A stretch of DNA of 39,049 bases from Tubiluchus corallicola. Lineage: Eukaryota > Priapulida > Priapulimorpha > Priapulimorphida > Tubiluchidae. Both the position numbers and the translations under genes were made by a program. The DNA lies in assembly GCA_030141605.1 (NCBI GenBank), contig JAQGDQ010000976.1, forward strand, positions 35,001 through 74,049, read 5' to 3'. Position 1 is the stretch's first letter. Each line of letters begins with the position of its first letter. The notes below the pieces were generated by a model. The model had not been told where the DNA came from and searched no databases. It saw only the letters and a program-made list of their open reading frames with translations. This document shows positions 14,721 to 26,484 of the stretch, piece by piece.

Positions 14721-15086
14721 GACTATATACCGGTAAGTAGTATTTTTACAGTTGAACTAAAATCTTTCCCAATTTTCAAGGAATTTATTTTCAAAAAAGG
14801 GAAAAATCATTTACATTTCAGAAAAGATTACAAAACGGTAGCTTATATTAATTCACTAAAAATTTCAGTAGGCGACAATTACCAGAACAGCAAGTAACAA
14901 AACTATTGTGCTGGTTCACTTTGCAAAACACTAACACTATTTACCCACAAAAAAGACGAAACATTTAAGCTGTATTTTTAAACCGGTCCAATTTAACATG
15001 CTAATCCTGCTTTTGTGCGTGAGTGCGTGTATGCGTGCGCGTGCGAATATACATAAGAGAAAACTTAGCTAAACTGAAAGGAAGAC
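14721..15086. other. AT-rich spacer
   Basis: No gene recognised; a short GTGCGTG / GCGCGTGCG purine-pyrimidine alternation lies near 15015-15045. Confidence 0.5.
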
Positions 15087-15693
15087 AGGATGATTTTTCA
15101 TATACTACTCCATTTTCACGTACGGTAAAAAGTATATATTTTAACACAATTAATACTGTAAAAGCACGTTTCTGATAAATAAATAATAGATTAAAAACTT
15201 AATTAGCGGCGGGCGAGCCCAGCTATTGATGGCATCACAAACTAACATAATTTTCAACAACAAAAATAGTCTACAAACGTGTTGCACGTATTTGCAACAA
15301 TAAAAATTGAAGTACAGTGCTACTATAAGATACTCAGTGTTGTAACAAAACTCGACAAGTTCTAAGATAAAAATTCAAATTTCAAATCACTCATGAGCTG
15401 TCGAACGTGTGCAGTTCGTCACAAATGAACAACTCTGAACTGAGAGGTACAGCACCTGTTTTTTGTGCAATGCATTTCCCAAATACAGGCGCTAGTACCT
15501 AGTTAAAGAATGGCGAAATGCATGTAACCGCGAAGAACTAGTGGCGTGAACGCGAAATTGTGCTTGTGTGGTAATAACTCTTTCACGTAAATCATTCTTT
15601 AAAAAAATAGTATGTTTCCTTTCTATACGTTAAAGAGTAGATTGTTTTGACCTTTGACCTACAGTTTAACATGGGGTCCGATTTTGCTTTAAC
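15087..15693 (+). repeat. Dispersed repeat R1, copy 3
   Basis: Direct copy of 2634-3207, starting AGGATGATTTTTCATAT and ending near GTCCGATTTTG. Relative to copy 1 it carries about 40 extra bp near 15123-15170 that copy 4 also begins to share. On its minus strand the frame still reads CDELHTFDSS but then hits a TGA. Confidence 0.88.
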
Positions 15694-16232
15694 TCTTTAC
15701 CTACGTACACTTGCAAAATGCCGCTAATTGTTTTTCCCGATCTTCCCACTAAATCTCTCAATCTCGGGGATTCGGAAATGACGTGCCGCGTGGCTTCAGT
15801 TTGGTTACATCAAAGTAAGGGCGCCGCGTAGCGGAGTAGAGACGCATTAAAAAGATTACTGTCTTAGTTACTGTTTAACAACGTATTAATGTGACACAGT
15901 CGCATCTAGCAAAACGTCGAGTCTCTTTAACGAATGGAAAAGATTTTGTATTAAATTTGTATAATTTGTATAATCTATATTATAATATAGATTAATTTCT
16001 AGTTACAATTCCGTAGAAAGTTAATAATTTTAAGTGTGGAACAGATACGGTGCTGTGTTGGAAAAAAGATTTTCTTAAAAGTGAAGAAAATTCATTAAGA
16101 AATTCGTCTTAAAATGGCCAAAACAGAATGTAATTAACACTAGTAATTATTGTTTATTATTTGAAAAAAAATCAACGTATTACCTCTAAAAGGAGAAACT
16201 TCCTTATAATTTGAAATTATTTAAAGTAAAAC
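15694..16232. other. Spacer with a short GC-richer patch
   Basis: 15715-15860 is locally richer in CpG (GGGCGCCGCGTAGCGG); the remainder is AT-rich. No ORF or RNA gene recognised. Confidence 0.5.
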
Positions 16233-17210
16233 AGGATGATTTTTCATATCCTACCCCATTTTGAAATATGGTAAAAGTATACATTTTAAGACCTAATATT
16301 TCAAAAGTATTGAGTGTAACACAGTTTGATAATAGTAATCACCTGCATTCTTTTTCCACAATCTTATCAAAACTTGACTATGCTCAACAGGTTACTGAAC
16401 ACTTTATAATCATGATCACAGTTATTCTTAGTTCTCGCTCCATTTCATCTTTCATTCACTACCCCCCTCACTTTTATGTATATAATATCATTATTTCAAT
16501 TATTAATCATTTCTTTAAGATTTCCACGTACAGTTTGGCCTGTCAAGCTATGCTTTTACGCTCAAACGGTATGCATCAAAATTATTCTGTAATGTAATTT
16601 GCAAATGTATATGCTGCATAAGAATCTCTTCTGTAATTTCTGGATAATATTGCATTTATATTTATATTTACTTCAGTGAAATTATCTGTATTTTTATTAT
16701 AACTGTTAGATGCAGAGTGGAAATAAATAAACTTATAAACTTATAACTAGCATAATGCTAAAATGATTTTGGTAAACAGGTTAAAACAAGCGAACAGCAC
16801 AAACATTCCGTGAGCGTGTTGTAGGTGTTTATGAAATGCGAGAATTGAAGTACAGTGCTACTGTACAACAGTCAGTGTGATATTCACAAACTCGGCAAAT
16901 TTTGAATTCAAAATTCAAATCTTGAACGTGTGCAGTACATCACAATTTAACACTTCTGATCAAAAAGGTACAGCACCTGTTTTTCATACAACTCGCCTCC
17001 GAGATGCAGGAGCTGGTACCCGTCTAACAAGCGAAAGGCGAGATGCAAGCAACAGCGGAGAACTAGCAGCACGAAAGTATTATTACGATCCTTCTTTAAT
17101 AATTCTTTCACGTAATGCATTCTTGAAAAAGTAGTATGTTCCCTTTCAATGTTTTATAGGGTAGAGTATTTTAAACCATAGTTTGATGAGGGATCGGGTT
17201 TCCGTTTAGC
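16233..17210 (+). repeat. Dispersed repeat R1, copy 4, split by R3
   Basis: The first ~55 bp match R1 (AGGATGATTTTTCATAT...GGTAAAAGTATA). Homology then stops, a complete R3 follows (16295-16750), and R1 resumes near 16800 with ACATTCCGTGAGCGTGTTG. This is the most diverged copy: on the minus strand the conserved string reads CDVLHTFK and the frame has a stop before KTGAVP. Confidence 0.8.
16295..16750 (+). mobile_element. Repeat R3, copy 1 (nested in R1)
   Basis: About 455 bp, nearly identical to 18245-18699. It ends GTGGAAATAAATAAACTTATAAACTTATAA, an AATAAA signal followed by a short ACTTATA tandem tail, like the 3' tail of a non-LTR element. Both copies start at the same base (AATATTTCAAAAGTATT), which is unusual for randomly truncated LINEs. 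The frame 16268-16597 (...ISSFIHYPPHFYVYN...) runs across the R1/R3 junction, so it is not a gene. I see no target-site duplication. Confidence 0.75.
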
Positions 17211-17298
17211 TAGATCGAAACAAATAGTTCAATTTACCTTTGAAATCGCAAATGAAAAGAACAGTTATACCTTTCTATCCTGTTTAAAATAAAATGGC

Positions 17299-17365
17299 TA
17301 TAAAATTAAAACGCAAAAAATTAAAATTAAAATTAAAAAAATTAAAATTAAAAATTAAAACAGCT
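17299..17365. repeat. (TTAAAA)n-like tract
   Basis: About 65 bp of imperfect AAATTAAAATT repeats. Confidence 0.85.
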
Positions 17366-17582
17366 GATTTTGAAATTGTCGAAAACTAACAGGTCTTTGT
17401 TAATTATTACTTCCAATCTAAATTTGAATATTATCAATTAGAAATAGAACGAAACAACAATAAGTGTTGCAGAATTTTTGCAACCAAACTTAAGTGATAG
17501 CAAGAAAGTGTGAAACTGGTGGTGTGAAAAAGCCTTACTAAACCTGAACTAGGACTGAATTAGGATCTACTATGATCAAAAA

Positions 17583-17655
17583 AGGCTATGAAGTCTAGTG
17601 GTAATGCTTTTGGACTTGCAATCAAAAAAGTTCCTGGTTCAATCCCGACGTTTTC
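17583..17655 (+). mobile_element. tRNA-like SINE head or tRNA pseudogene
   Basis: Reads like a decayed tRNA: an A-box-like TAGTGGTAATG at 17596-17606, an anticodon-arm-like TTTTGGACTTGCAATCAAA with GCA in the loop, and a good B box GGTTCAATCCC at 17636-17646 at normal spacing. The acceptor arms do not pair well and the D arm is short, so it is not a working tRNA. T-rich sequence follows to about 17760. A tRNA-derived SINE is the likeliest explanation; an isolated tRNA pseudogene is the alternative. Confidence 0.65.
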
Positions 17656-18244
17656 ACAATTGCATTTTTTCAATCATTTCTGCTTTCGAAATTTCAGTAA
17701 TAATTTTGGACTGATACCGCCGTTAACGGACTTTTGTTTATTTATTTTTTTTACTAAAACAGATGAAAAAAGTTCAGTTTACGCTTGGCGGTAAAGTAAA
17801 TGTAAAAACGGTTGGGGCAGACGAATGCAACGAAGTGAATCTTTGCAATTCACGTGAACTTACTATGAAATCGATGTGAAACAACATTCAAGCTTTTGCG
17901 TTAACAACATTCAAGCTTTTGCGTTTACTCGCTAGATTCTGTAATTCCGTTTCGTTTGCGTTCGAGTCTCAATCATTGCCGACCGGACGCCATGATTTCA
18001 ACAAGAATTTGCCCGACTTTACTTCCTGACGAATTGGAGACGTACGGCCAGGACTCGTACTAATTAAATTCGATTTGTGTGTCAGTTGAAGAAGAGCCCT
18101 AATATTTCCAGAACGGAAATATATATATATATAGTCACGGATGTTGGGATAAGTAGACAATTAGCAATGGAATATGGAATGGACTAAGCCGCAATTGAAA
18201 ATGTAGTCACTCCCTTTCAACTTTAAAAAAACCGTCAGAAAATA
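17656..18244. other. Possible SINE body and spacer
   Basis: Mostly unassigned. It contains a 23-bp tandem duplication (17881-17903 and 17904-17926, word CATTCAAGCTTTTGCG), an isolated B-box-like GTTCGAGTCTC near 17961, and a short (TA)n at 18119-18132. Confidence 0.5.
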
Positions 18245-18699
18245 AATATTTCAAAAGTATTAAGAGTAACACAATTTGATAATGGTGATCACCTGCATAC
18301 TTTTTCCACAGTAATCTTAATAAAACGTGACTATGCTCAACAGGTTACTGAACACTTTATAATCATGATCACAGTTTTTCTTAGTTCTCGCTCCATTTCA
18401 TCTTTCATTCACTACCCCCCTCACTTTTATGTATATAATATCATTATTTCAATTATTAATCACTTCCTTAAGATTTCCACGTACAGTTTTGCCTGTCAAG
18501 CTATGCTTTTACGCTCAAACTGTATGCATCAAAATTATTCTGTAATGTAATTTGCACATGTATATGCTGAATAAGAATCTCTTTTGTAATTTCTGGATAA
18601 TAATGCATTTATATTTATATTTACTTCAGTGAAATTATCTGTATTTTTATTATAACTGTTAGATACAGAGTGGAAATAAATAAACTTATAACTTATAGC
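18245..18699 (+). mobile_element. Repeat R3, copy 2
   Basis: Direct, nearly identical copy of 16295-16750 with the same start and the same AATAAA plus ACTTATA tail. The 61-codon frame at 18365-18550 matches part of the frame in copy 1 and ends at the same stop. High identity means both stop at the same place without implying selection. No flanking duplication recognised. Confidence 0.78.
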
Positions 18700-19484
18700 A
18701 CCCAAACGTAGGCAACTATTTTTACTTACCTTGCAGCATTACTTTTGTTAATTTTTATTTGGGCATTGCCTCAAAAGTCACAGTTAAAAGTTTTACATTT
18801 TTTCTACTTGAACGCGTTCAAAAAAAGCCAATCAACAAATCCAGTAAGGCCTGCATACCTTAGGGGTTATTTTTAGAATCACATTACGTTACACGGGGCC
18901 CTACGGGCGCTAATTAGAGAACCCGTTCCTCCTGTGTCCAGTCCAGAGTCAAGTGCAACAATATTGTGTAAGTTACAAATTGTTTTGTGTTGCCGCTCTT
19001 GTACAAGCAGATTAGTTCGGCTCAATTAATCCACAAAGCTAATCTCTGGTCTGCACCCTATCGGTGTCCGTAGATCAAAGGATGCCGCCAGCAGCAGCCG
19101 ATCTCTTCAGCTGCCACATCAACTTCTACTAGCAAGATAAATGACCAGCAGCTAATGCACGTTTAGCATGGTCCAAGTTCTCACGAGTGCTGTCCAGTAT
19201 GAAATGACCAGCACCAAATCACCACGGTGGATTGAGTTAATAGTAACTTTGCGTCATATGCTAATTGAACTTTAGTATTAGCAGCTCCCGTTTGCTTGAT
19301 TTCATCTGTCATGCCCTCGTGCGTAAGGCTTATTATATTTAAATTTAAGATCCACATGCGTATATTAAGCAAGGCAAATTTTAGTTTTGGTATGCTTAGT
19401 ATGAAAGTATACTTACTGCAGAGATACTAAAAAGAACCCTATTCCTAATGCTGAATGACATAGCACTTTGAATATGTTTATAAG
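18700..19484. other. Gene-free stretch
   Basis: No gene recognised. The 18,890-19,160 part is less AT-rich but has no long frame. Confidence 0.5.
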
Positions 19485-20205
19485 TAAGAATGGCACAGGA
19501 AATAATGACACAATTAGTAAAATATGTGTTTAGGGCTAGGGTTAGTGGGATGTAATTATTTTAGTCACTTTTATCTCTACCAATGAAGTTATGCTTTAAC
19601 ACAATTTGTTTGTTTGTCTGTTTGTTTGTTTTTTGTCTGTTACGGCAGTAAGTCTATTACGCAAAAACTATCTACCAGATTTCTATGAAACTTTCTGAAG
19701 AGAGGCGGACTTAGAGAGTGCCAAAATGGTTCTTTTCGCTGGTTCCTTTTTTCGCAAAAATTGGCCGAAGACCATGTACCAAAAACAACGTTCACGAAGG
19801 TTTCAGAAGGAGTGTTTAGTACTTCAAAATTGTTATCTCCATTTAACTTTTTTTATTAATATATGTAACCTAATAATGTGACTTGGTAGGTATTTTTCAG
19901 CCTATTACCACTGGCAAAATTAATGGTTAAAAAAGCAGATAAACACTATATGAAATATTTGTGCATCATTAATTCTAAATCTATTTAATGAACAAATATA
20001 ATGACGAATAAGGATTGTTCAACTTTAGCAGAGCTCTGCTTCCTGCTGAGCGCATTCCAATTTTATTGTCGAAATCAATTGCATCAAAATAACATGTGTG
20101 CTATTTTTCCTGTGCCATTTTTCCTGTGCCATTTTTATCTGTGCCATTTTTTCCAGTGCCATTTTACTGTGCTATTTTTACCTATGCATTTTAACGGTGC
20201 ACCGT
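19485..20205 (+). mobile_element. Element R4, copy 1 (inverted-repeat DNA element)
   Basis: The left end has AATGGCACAGGAAATAATG (19485-19505). The right end has the reverse complement in tandem: five or six words of the type CTGTGCCATTTTT between 20100 and 20190, then CATTTTAACGGTGCACCG. The middle contains GGCAGTAAGTCTATTACGC and CGCAAAAACTA. A second copy lies inverted at 32310-33515. No transposase frame is present, so I infer a non-autonomous element mobilised in trans; superfamily unknown. The frame at 20001-20225 spans its right end and is an artefact. Confidence 0.75.
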
Positions 20206-21549
20206 TTAAATTATATCCAACATAATAAATTGTATCCAATAAATTGGGAAACACACAGAAGACAATGAACCACTGTTTGATGAGAGGCTCTTAGTTAGCT
20301 TTCCAGGTGATTAAACATTTTTTTCATTTAGGATGCAAGTTAAAATGCTCCTCCGTTCCTGAAATTATAACATGTCTAGTATATATAACTAATTCTACTG
20401 TAGCGTAATGCTGGCTGCTCAGAAATAAAAAAAATACTTTTTAGACCCCTCATGGACACTCGACAGAAGTCAATGGGTCTTCATGCTGAGTAACAAAGCA
20501 CTTGAAATATGTCTTAAATGTAAAACAGAGAATGTGTCCAAGACTAAGACAAAGGAAGCCAGTTTGCTTAAATAATACTTTTAAGTATTTAAAAATTTTA
20601 GGTTTAGAGTGAATGTGGTTGGGGCGAAGAACCAACTTGAGGTCATATGTGCCCCTTCTGTTACTCGGAGTTAGAAATGCACGCGCATGCGCCCTCGTCA
20701 GCAAACTTGTGAATTTATCAGTTAGTCATCTAATTTATCCGAAAAATCGTAAATTCGAGAAATTTCTCTTATTACCAAATTAATAACATTTTGTAACTAC
20801 TTCATAAGAGAGATGTAATGCGGCCAATACTACAAATTAACGGTTTTATGTATGGTAACGTGTGCAAACTTGCTAGTGCCTCGTTTCAAACGAAATGAAG
20901 CCACAGAGAAGCCCGTGAAAGAGTTCTCTTGGTCAATAGCGCAGACGTTCTTTCCTAAGATGAGCTTTTCGGTTGAGATCTAGAACAGTTTATGGATCAT
21001 ACGCTGCTTGTATACAACCAGTAAAGTAGGTTTAATGAGCTACAAAGAGAAAATGAGGAATTTGCTGTTTAGATTACAGATTACTTCACTTGGTGATCAT
21101 GGCAGAGGAATAGTTGAGCCAGATGATTTTATGTGGTTCGCTGGCGTTTTTACATATTCAAGTAGACATGAATTTTTGACGATATAAAATGGTATAGAAC
21201 TTAAAGTATTAAAAACTCATTAGTTCTAAACGGTTGTTGGTCACTTAAACTCCATGACACGAATAGCTAGTAGAATAAGCAATTGCTCTTAGACGGAAGT
21301 ATTAAGCCGTGGAAAAGTTTAAATTGTGATGGTTTGTTTAACTAGAGAGATTGATGGTCTGATGGACAATGGCTAGTGTTTTAAATGCCCAAAAATCTCT
21401 GTCCATTTCACCACAAAATCTGCTGAGTGTAATTACTGAGACTGAATTCACACTTTACATTTCCCGATGATTAAACATGTCAGATTTTGTAGAAATTTAA
21501 AGTGATCAGTAGAATGGAAGCAACCTGTTTTATACTATTAATTATATTA
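20206..21549. other. Gene-free stretch with one NRF-1-like palindrome
   Basis: An 84-codon minus frame at 20450-20704 has no recognised motif. The perfect palindrome GCGCATGCGC at 20683-20692 matches the NRF-1 consensus; there is no other promoter evidence beside it. Confidence 0.5.
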
Positions 21550-21980
21550 TATAGTATAAAGTAGTATAGTATTTTATAGTATAGTATAATATAGTATAGT
21601 ACAGTATAGTCATAGTATAGTATAGTATAGTATTTTATAGTATAGTATAATATAGTATAGTACAGTATAGTATAGTATAGTATAGTATAGTATAGTATAG
21701 TATAGTATAGTATAGTATAGTATAGTATAGTATAGTATAGTATAGTATAGTATAGTATAGTATAGTATAGTATAGTATAGTATAGTATAGTATAGTATAG
21801 TATAGTATAGTGTAGCATAGTATAGTATAGCATAGCATAGTAGTGTATTGTACAGTATAGTATAGTATGGTATGGTATGGTATGGTATGGTATGGTATGG
21901 TATGGTATGGTATGGTATGGTATGGTATGGTATGATATGGTATAGTATAGGATAGGCTAGGATAGTGTAGTATTTTATAT
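21550..21980. repeat. (TATAG)n / (TATGG)n pentanucleotide array
   Basis: About 430 bp. A variable head with an internal duplication (TATTTTATAG... at 21570 and 21632) precedes a pure (TATAG)n, then a (TATGG)n block at about 21864-21935 and a degenerate tail. Tyr-Tyr-Thr-Ile-Leu frames on the minus strand are artefacts. Confidence 0.97.
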
Positions 21981-22735
21981 TATCAAATAAATATTAAAAA
22001 CCTTTAATGCAGTTTAGTCCAGACGTAAATGTAAACTACGCAAGATTCAGTAACACCGAAACTGAAACAGTACGATACGCAAATACGCATAAATTGCAAT
22101 TGGCTTTACAATTATACCTGCTCAGTATGTAAGTTTTCAATTAGCTAAGTATACCTAATAGTTTCTATCAGCCAAATAATTAACAAAACTATCGCATGCG
22201 TTAGTAACTCCAAAAATCTCTATTTAATTTAAGAAAAAAGAAAGAAAGTTTATTCTGCTCCCGTATGTGTGCATTCAGTTTATTTAAACTTTATTTTCCG
22301 TCTACCCACTTTAAAGTGTCTGATTACAAATTTATTTTTATGCTTGTGTTGCTTTTAATGTTAATTACTTATAGAGATAGAGATTATATCACAATCGAAT
22401 ATTTGGGGCTGAAGAACAGAGTTTAGTGCTTAGTAAAACAATCATTGACGCTATACAGGGGGCCCAGTGTCCGGCTCGTAGCTAAAATTAGTTAAAAATG
22501 TTTAGCCATTGTTTTAATACTGTATAAAACGAAACAAACATATGTAATTATAATGTTGTAATTGTAATTTTAAACAAATAAATTAATTTAAACATAACCT
22601 TGATAAACTCTTAAGCAAAAAATATTGCTTTCTTACGAATAATCTAAATTCTCGTAAATCAGGAATATGCCTATACACGGCTTTTGAGCATTTGACTAAC
22701 TGACAACACGTACTGCAGTGAGTGACAGTACTCTT
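21981..22735. other. AT-rich spacer
   Basis: No gene or repeat recognised. Confidence 0.5.
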
Positions 22736-22935
22736 CTCAGATATGTGCGCATGGCAGCATTGCTTGGGCTGTGAAGCAAACAGTACTCTTTCTACCTAAA
22801 GTACAGCGCCTCAGATACGTGCGCATGGCAGCATTGCTTGGGCTGTGAAGCAAACAGTACTCTTTCTACCTAAAGTACAGCGCCTCAGATACGTGCGCAT
22901 GGCAGCATTGCTTAGGCTGTGAAGCAAACAGAACT
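22736..22935. repeat. 74-bp minisatellite, 2.7 units
   Basis: Units start at 22736, 22810 and 22884. Each contains CTCAGATACGTGCGCATGG, GCAGCATTGCTTGGGCTG and GAAGCAAACAG. The first two full units are almost identical. It is GC-richer than its surroundings. Confidence 0.95.
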
Positions 22936-25900
22936 ACCCTCACTTGTTCCAGTTCCGCACAAGTATACAGAAAGAACTAAAGAAAAAAAATTATTATATT
23001 GAATATTATCGATAATAATGAGTGAAAACAGGGGGTGCTGCAGTACCACAGTACCTATACACGAGCCGCCACTGCTGGGGCCTATTTTACCATACGCTTA
23101 ACTATGAGTTAACTTCCGAGAACTACATGCCACGAAGTTTGAGGAATATTAAAAAAATTAGCGTAGTATTACAAAAAATGGCAAAGCAAGCAGAAAATGA
23201 TCTGATTAAAGATTAGCTTATGTTGAGTGTGTGGATAATGGCTGCGTGTAAAAGTTTTATTGATTTATGTTAACAGCTTTAGGAACCAACGAGTCAAGAG
23301 GTTCATGCTGTAAGGCGCTAATTATAATTTGCTTCTTCACATGTCTCTTGTACAAACTAAACTGTAAATCAGCTCGCCAACTCGGTCCATAAAGCTGACG
23401 GAAGCAATTGGTACAATATCTCTACTCAAATACGTACAGCAATAGCGCAGAATATTAGAGATTTATTGATGTAATAATACTATGCAGCGCTAGTCTGGCT
23501 TAGACTATAAACCCGTTTATACTTCGCCTTCCCATAAAATGCACCTCAGCTGTTTAAAAGCGAGTACGGACTATAAAAACTACTGTATACAGGCACCTAA
23601 TGTAATTCTTGTCAATGGCGAAGTTAGACAAACCAACTGTAATACATAAACTACAGTAGATGAAGATATATAAAGTTTTATAACGAGATAATGAGTTTGG
23701 CTTTAATATTTAGCGAGTTGTGGTAACGCCTCTGCATGCGGTAAACATTTTTACCCAGTCTATAAAACGCTAAAAGTGTTTGGGAAAATAATTTGCAGAA
23801 AGTTACAGCAAACTGGACTGTCAAGCAAATTTATAATGAGTTTCCCCTTTCATAATTCTGTAAATGAAATGACTAACATGTCAACCCAATTGTTCTTTAC
23901 CGTGAAAGAGCTCAATTCCGTGGCCAACGGTTATATCTGTACTGCCATATATGTAGCCATAATGTAGGTCTGCATAACAGACTATATATTAGCATATATA
24001 TTATTGGCATAACATAGCAAATATGCCAATAATATAGACAAAATTTATTTTGAGATAAATTTTCACTTTTATCATGTGAAATCGCAGATTATTTAATGTC
24101 ATTTTCTAACATCATATAATTATGATAAATATTTTCAGTAAAATGGCTATTTCTTTTTGCATTAAATGTTTATATAGTGACAAAATCATGCGATAAGCAG
24201 GTAATCTAAATAATATTACTAGCATAGTGTATGAAAAATGTTTGATGAAGTAATAATACAAATTTCATACCAATAAAGGGACTTAGAGCTGCATATATTT
24301 GAATATCACAGTGTAATGCTCCTTCATTGCATGTTGAGAAAACAGTTTTTTGTTTGTTTAGCATTTCCTAAGATTATAATAATCTTCATAAATAAGCGTA
24401 AATCTTAATTAATTATTATTTAGATGAAATAAATTGGAAATGGTTACGTTAAAAATTTGCAAACAGATTTTTAATCCTTTTTATTATTTTAATTTACTGA
24501 CGCGGCATCTTTGAAGTATTTTATGATTTAAGCTGTGTCACTTTTGTCTTTTTCCTGCTAATAGAATGGTCAATAATAGAAAAAATAAAGTAAATTTTTT
24601 ACATAAATTTAGTAGATACTGAACTTGCTGTAAATAACTAAAATTGACTCCATTGTTTAGTCTTACTAAAATTGGATTACGGGGGCTCAAAGGAGTGAAA
24701 AAAACTTATAGAAAAATTGTTATTATAGGTTGTTTTCTATATTTTAGTTGAATATTTCTTATTATTCATTACCACTGATTTTAAAGCAAATTAATCTAAA
24801 GCATTCAAGTTACAGCATGCTGAAAAATTACATTTTCTCTGTACTATTAGAACTGCAAAAATCTAAGAATTAGTTAGTTAAATATTATGACTTAAAAGAA
24901 TGCAAAACAAAGAAGTTCGCCTGTTAATAAAACCTTGGCAGAAATTTTTGCCCATAATTAAATGGACGTACTGTCGGTCATATTAAAGTTATTATGCCAA
25001 TGCAAAGCAAAAACGTGTACAGGCAAATGAATTCGTCAGCTTAAAAATGGGCCTGCATGTAGCCAAAAATTTAATCTCCCACTGTTTACTTTTAAAATTT
25101 AAATAAAAATATAATCTATGAATTCATAAAATAAATTCATATGTACAAAGTGGCCAGTGATGATTATCAGTGAGGCAGTTAAAATGGGTTTAAATTAGTA
25201 AAAATCATTATAAACTAAAATGGATAATTATTAATTATTCTGCAGCATAAGCTTTAACACAGAGAGGCAGTAAAAATTTCTTTGTAAAAAATCTACTTTC
25301 TAGAATTGCATAGGCGCCGTTATGTTCTAACGTTTCCGAGTTCTGCGGGTGTGTAACCAAAATTTCCATCAAATTCGCTATTCATAAAATGGAGGAAAAA
25401 TAATACCTTGCACATATATGCATTACTTAAATAAAATAGTATACCTTTGCAATACGGTATATAATACAAGTTTAAAGCTTTATATGAAAAGTTGTCATAG
25501 CTTCCTACGTATAATACATTTTTTTAAATAGTTGGGTGCTCGCTTGATGCCAACTGACGCGTTTTCAAATTTTCATATATACTTACATATAATTCATAAA
25601 TAACCCTTATAAATAAATATAAAAAAACCATTCAAATGTGAAAAATTACAAACACCTATAGTGCTCAAACGTGCTAGCTATGTGTCATCAAGCTAATCAA
25701 ACACATCAGTAAGGCGCACATGTGCAATGTCTTAGCTTAAAATATAAGCATATTAAAAATATTTTAAGAATATATACACTACATAATCTTTTATGAACTA
25801 CAAGATATGCATGCAATATGTAAGTAATGTTTTAAATCGTTTACGAGTAAGATGGAGTTGATACATTATAAAGACAAAGCGACATAAATTAGTTTGAATT

Positions 25901-26484
25901 GAACGGTTGCCTTGAAAACCCAATGCATGATAATTCCAGTGAAAACGCGTTTACATTTTAACAGGTAAGGTGACGACACACGTGTGTATATACGTGTGGC
26001 TTCTTTGTCAACTTACACCTGACAGATTTTGAAAATTAATAAGCAGTCATCGAGAACAAATCTGTGCACTGCACTTGATGACCGAGTGAACTTTGCCCAG
26101 CTCCACGTGGCGTAATACCAGCTAATTAATTAAACTTGATACAGTAGTCAGAAACAAGTGCGTATAGTGTGCAGCATAAATTTCAGGTGAACTCACAAAC
26201 CTGTGATTATTACTCCTAAATTATAATTGTAATTTAAAACGGTTAAAATATTTAAAGCAAACTGCTGAAACGTTTTAATTTTATAATCCTGCACTGGTAG
26301 TGGCTAAGGACTTTAATAACGTCTTTGCGATACAAAGCAATTCGCTTAAACGACTTCATCTTTGATTAAAATGAAGGTGTTATAACCGCAAGTTTTCGGT
26401 TTTATGGACAAAAATATTAAATGTGTCATTTATGTTAAAAATGCAAAGCTTATAGACCTAACTAAATTAGAATAATAACTAAAC
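22936..26484. other. Long gene-free AT-rich stretch (probable cdx intron)
   Basis: About 3.5 kb with no frame, RNA gene or repeat family that I recognise. Small frames at 23022-23216 and 23776-23967 look random. I specifically looked here on the minus strand for a homeodomain exon (WFQNRR and HYSRYIT equivalents) and did not find one. Confidence 0.55.

Noticed and set aside
16268-16597. 109-codon frame in R3 as a gene
   Set aside because: It starts in R1 and crosses the R1/R3 boundary; it recurs only because R3 is duplicated.
19530-19552. Telomere-like TTAGGG words
   Set aside because: Only two degenerate words (TTAGGGCTAGGGTTAG); no array.
20683-20692. GCGCATGCGC as a promoter
   Set aside because: An isolated NRF-1-like palindrome with no other boxes, no CpG-rich island and no recognisable ORF.
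22810-22883. Relation between the 74-bp minisatellite and the 74-bp LINE triplication
   Set aside because: The lengths agree but the sequences share nothing, so it is coincidence.
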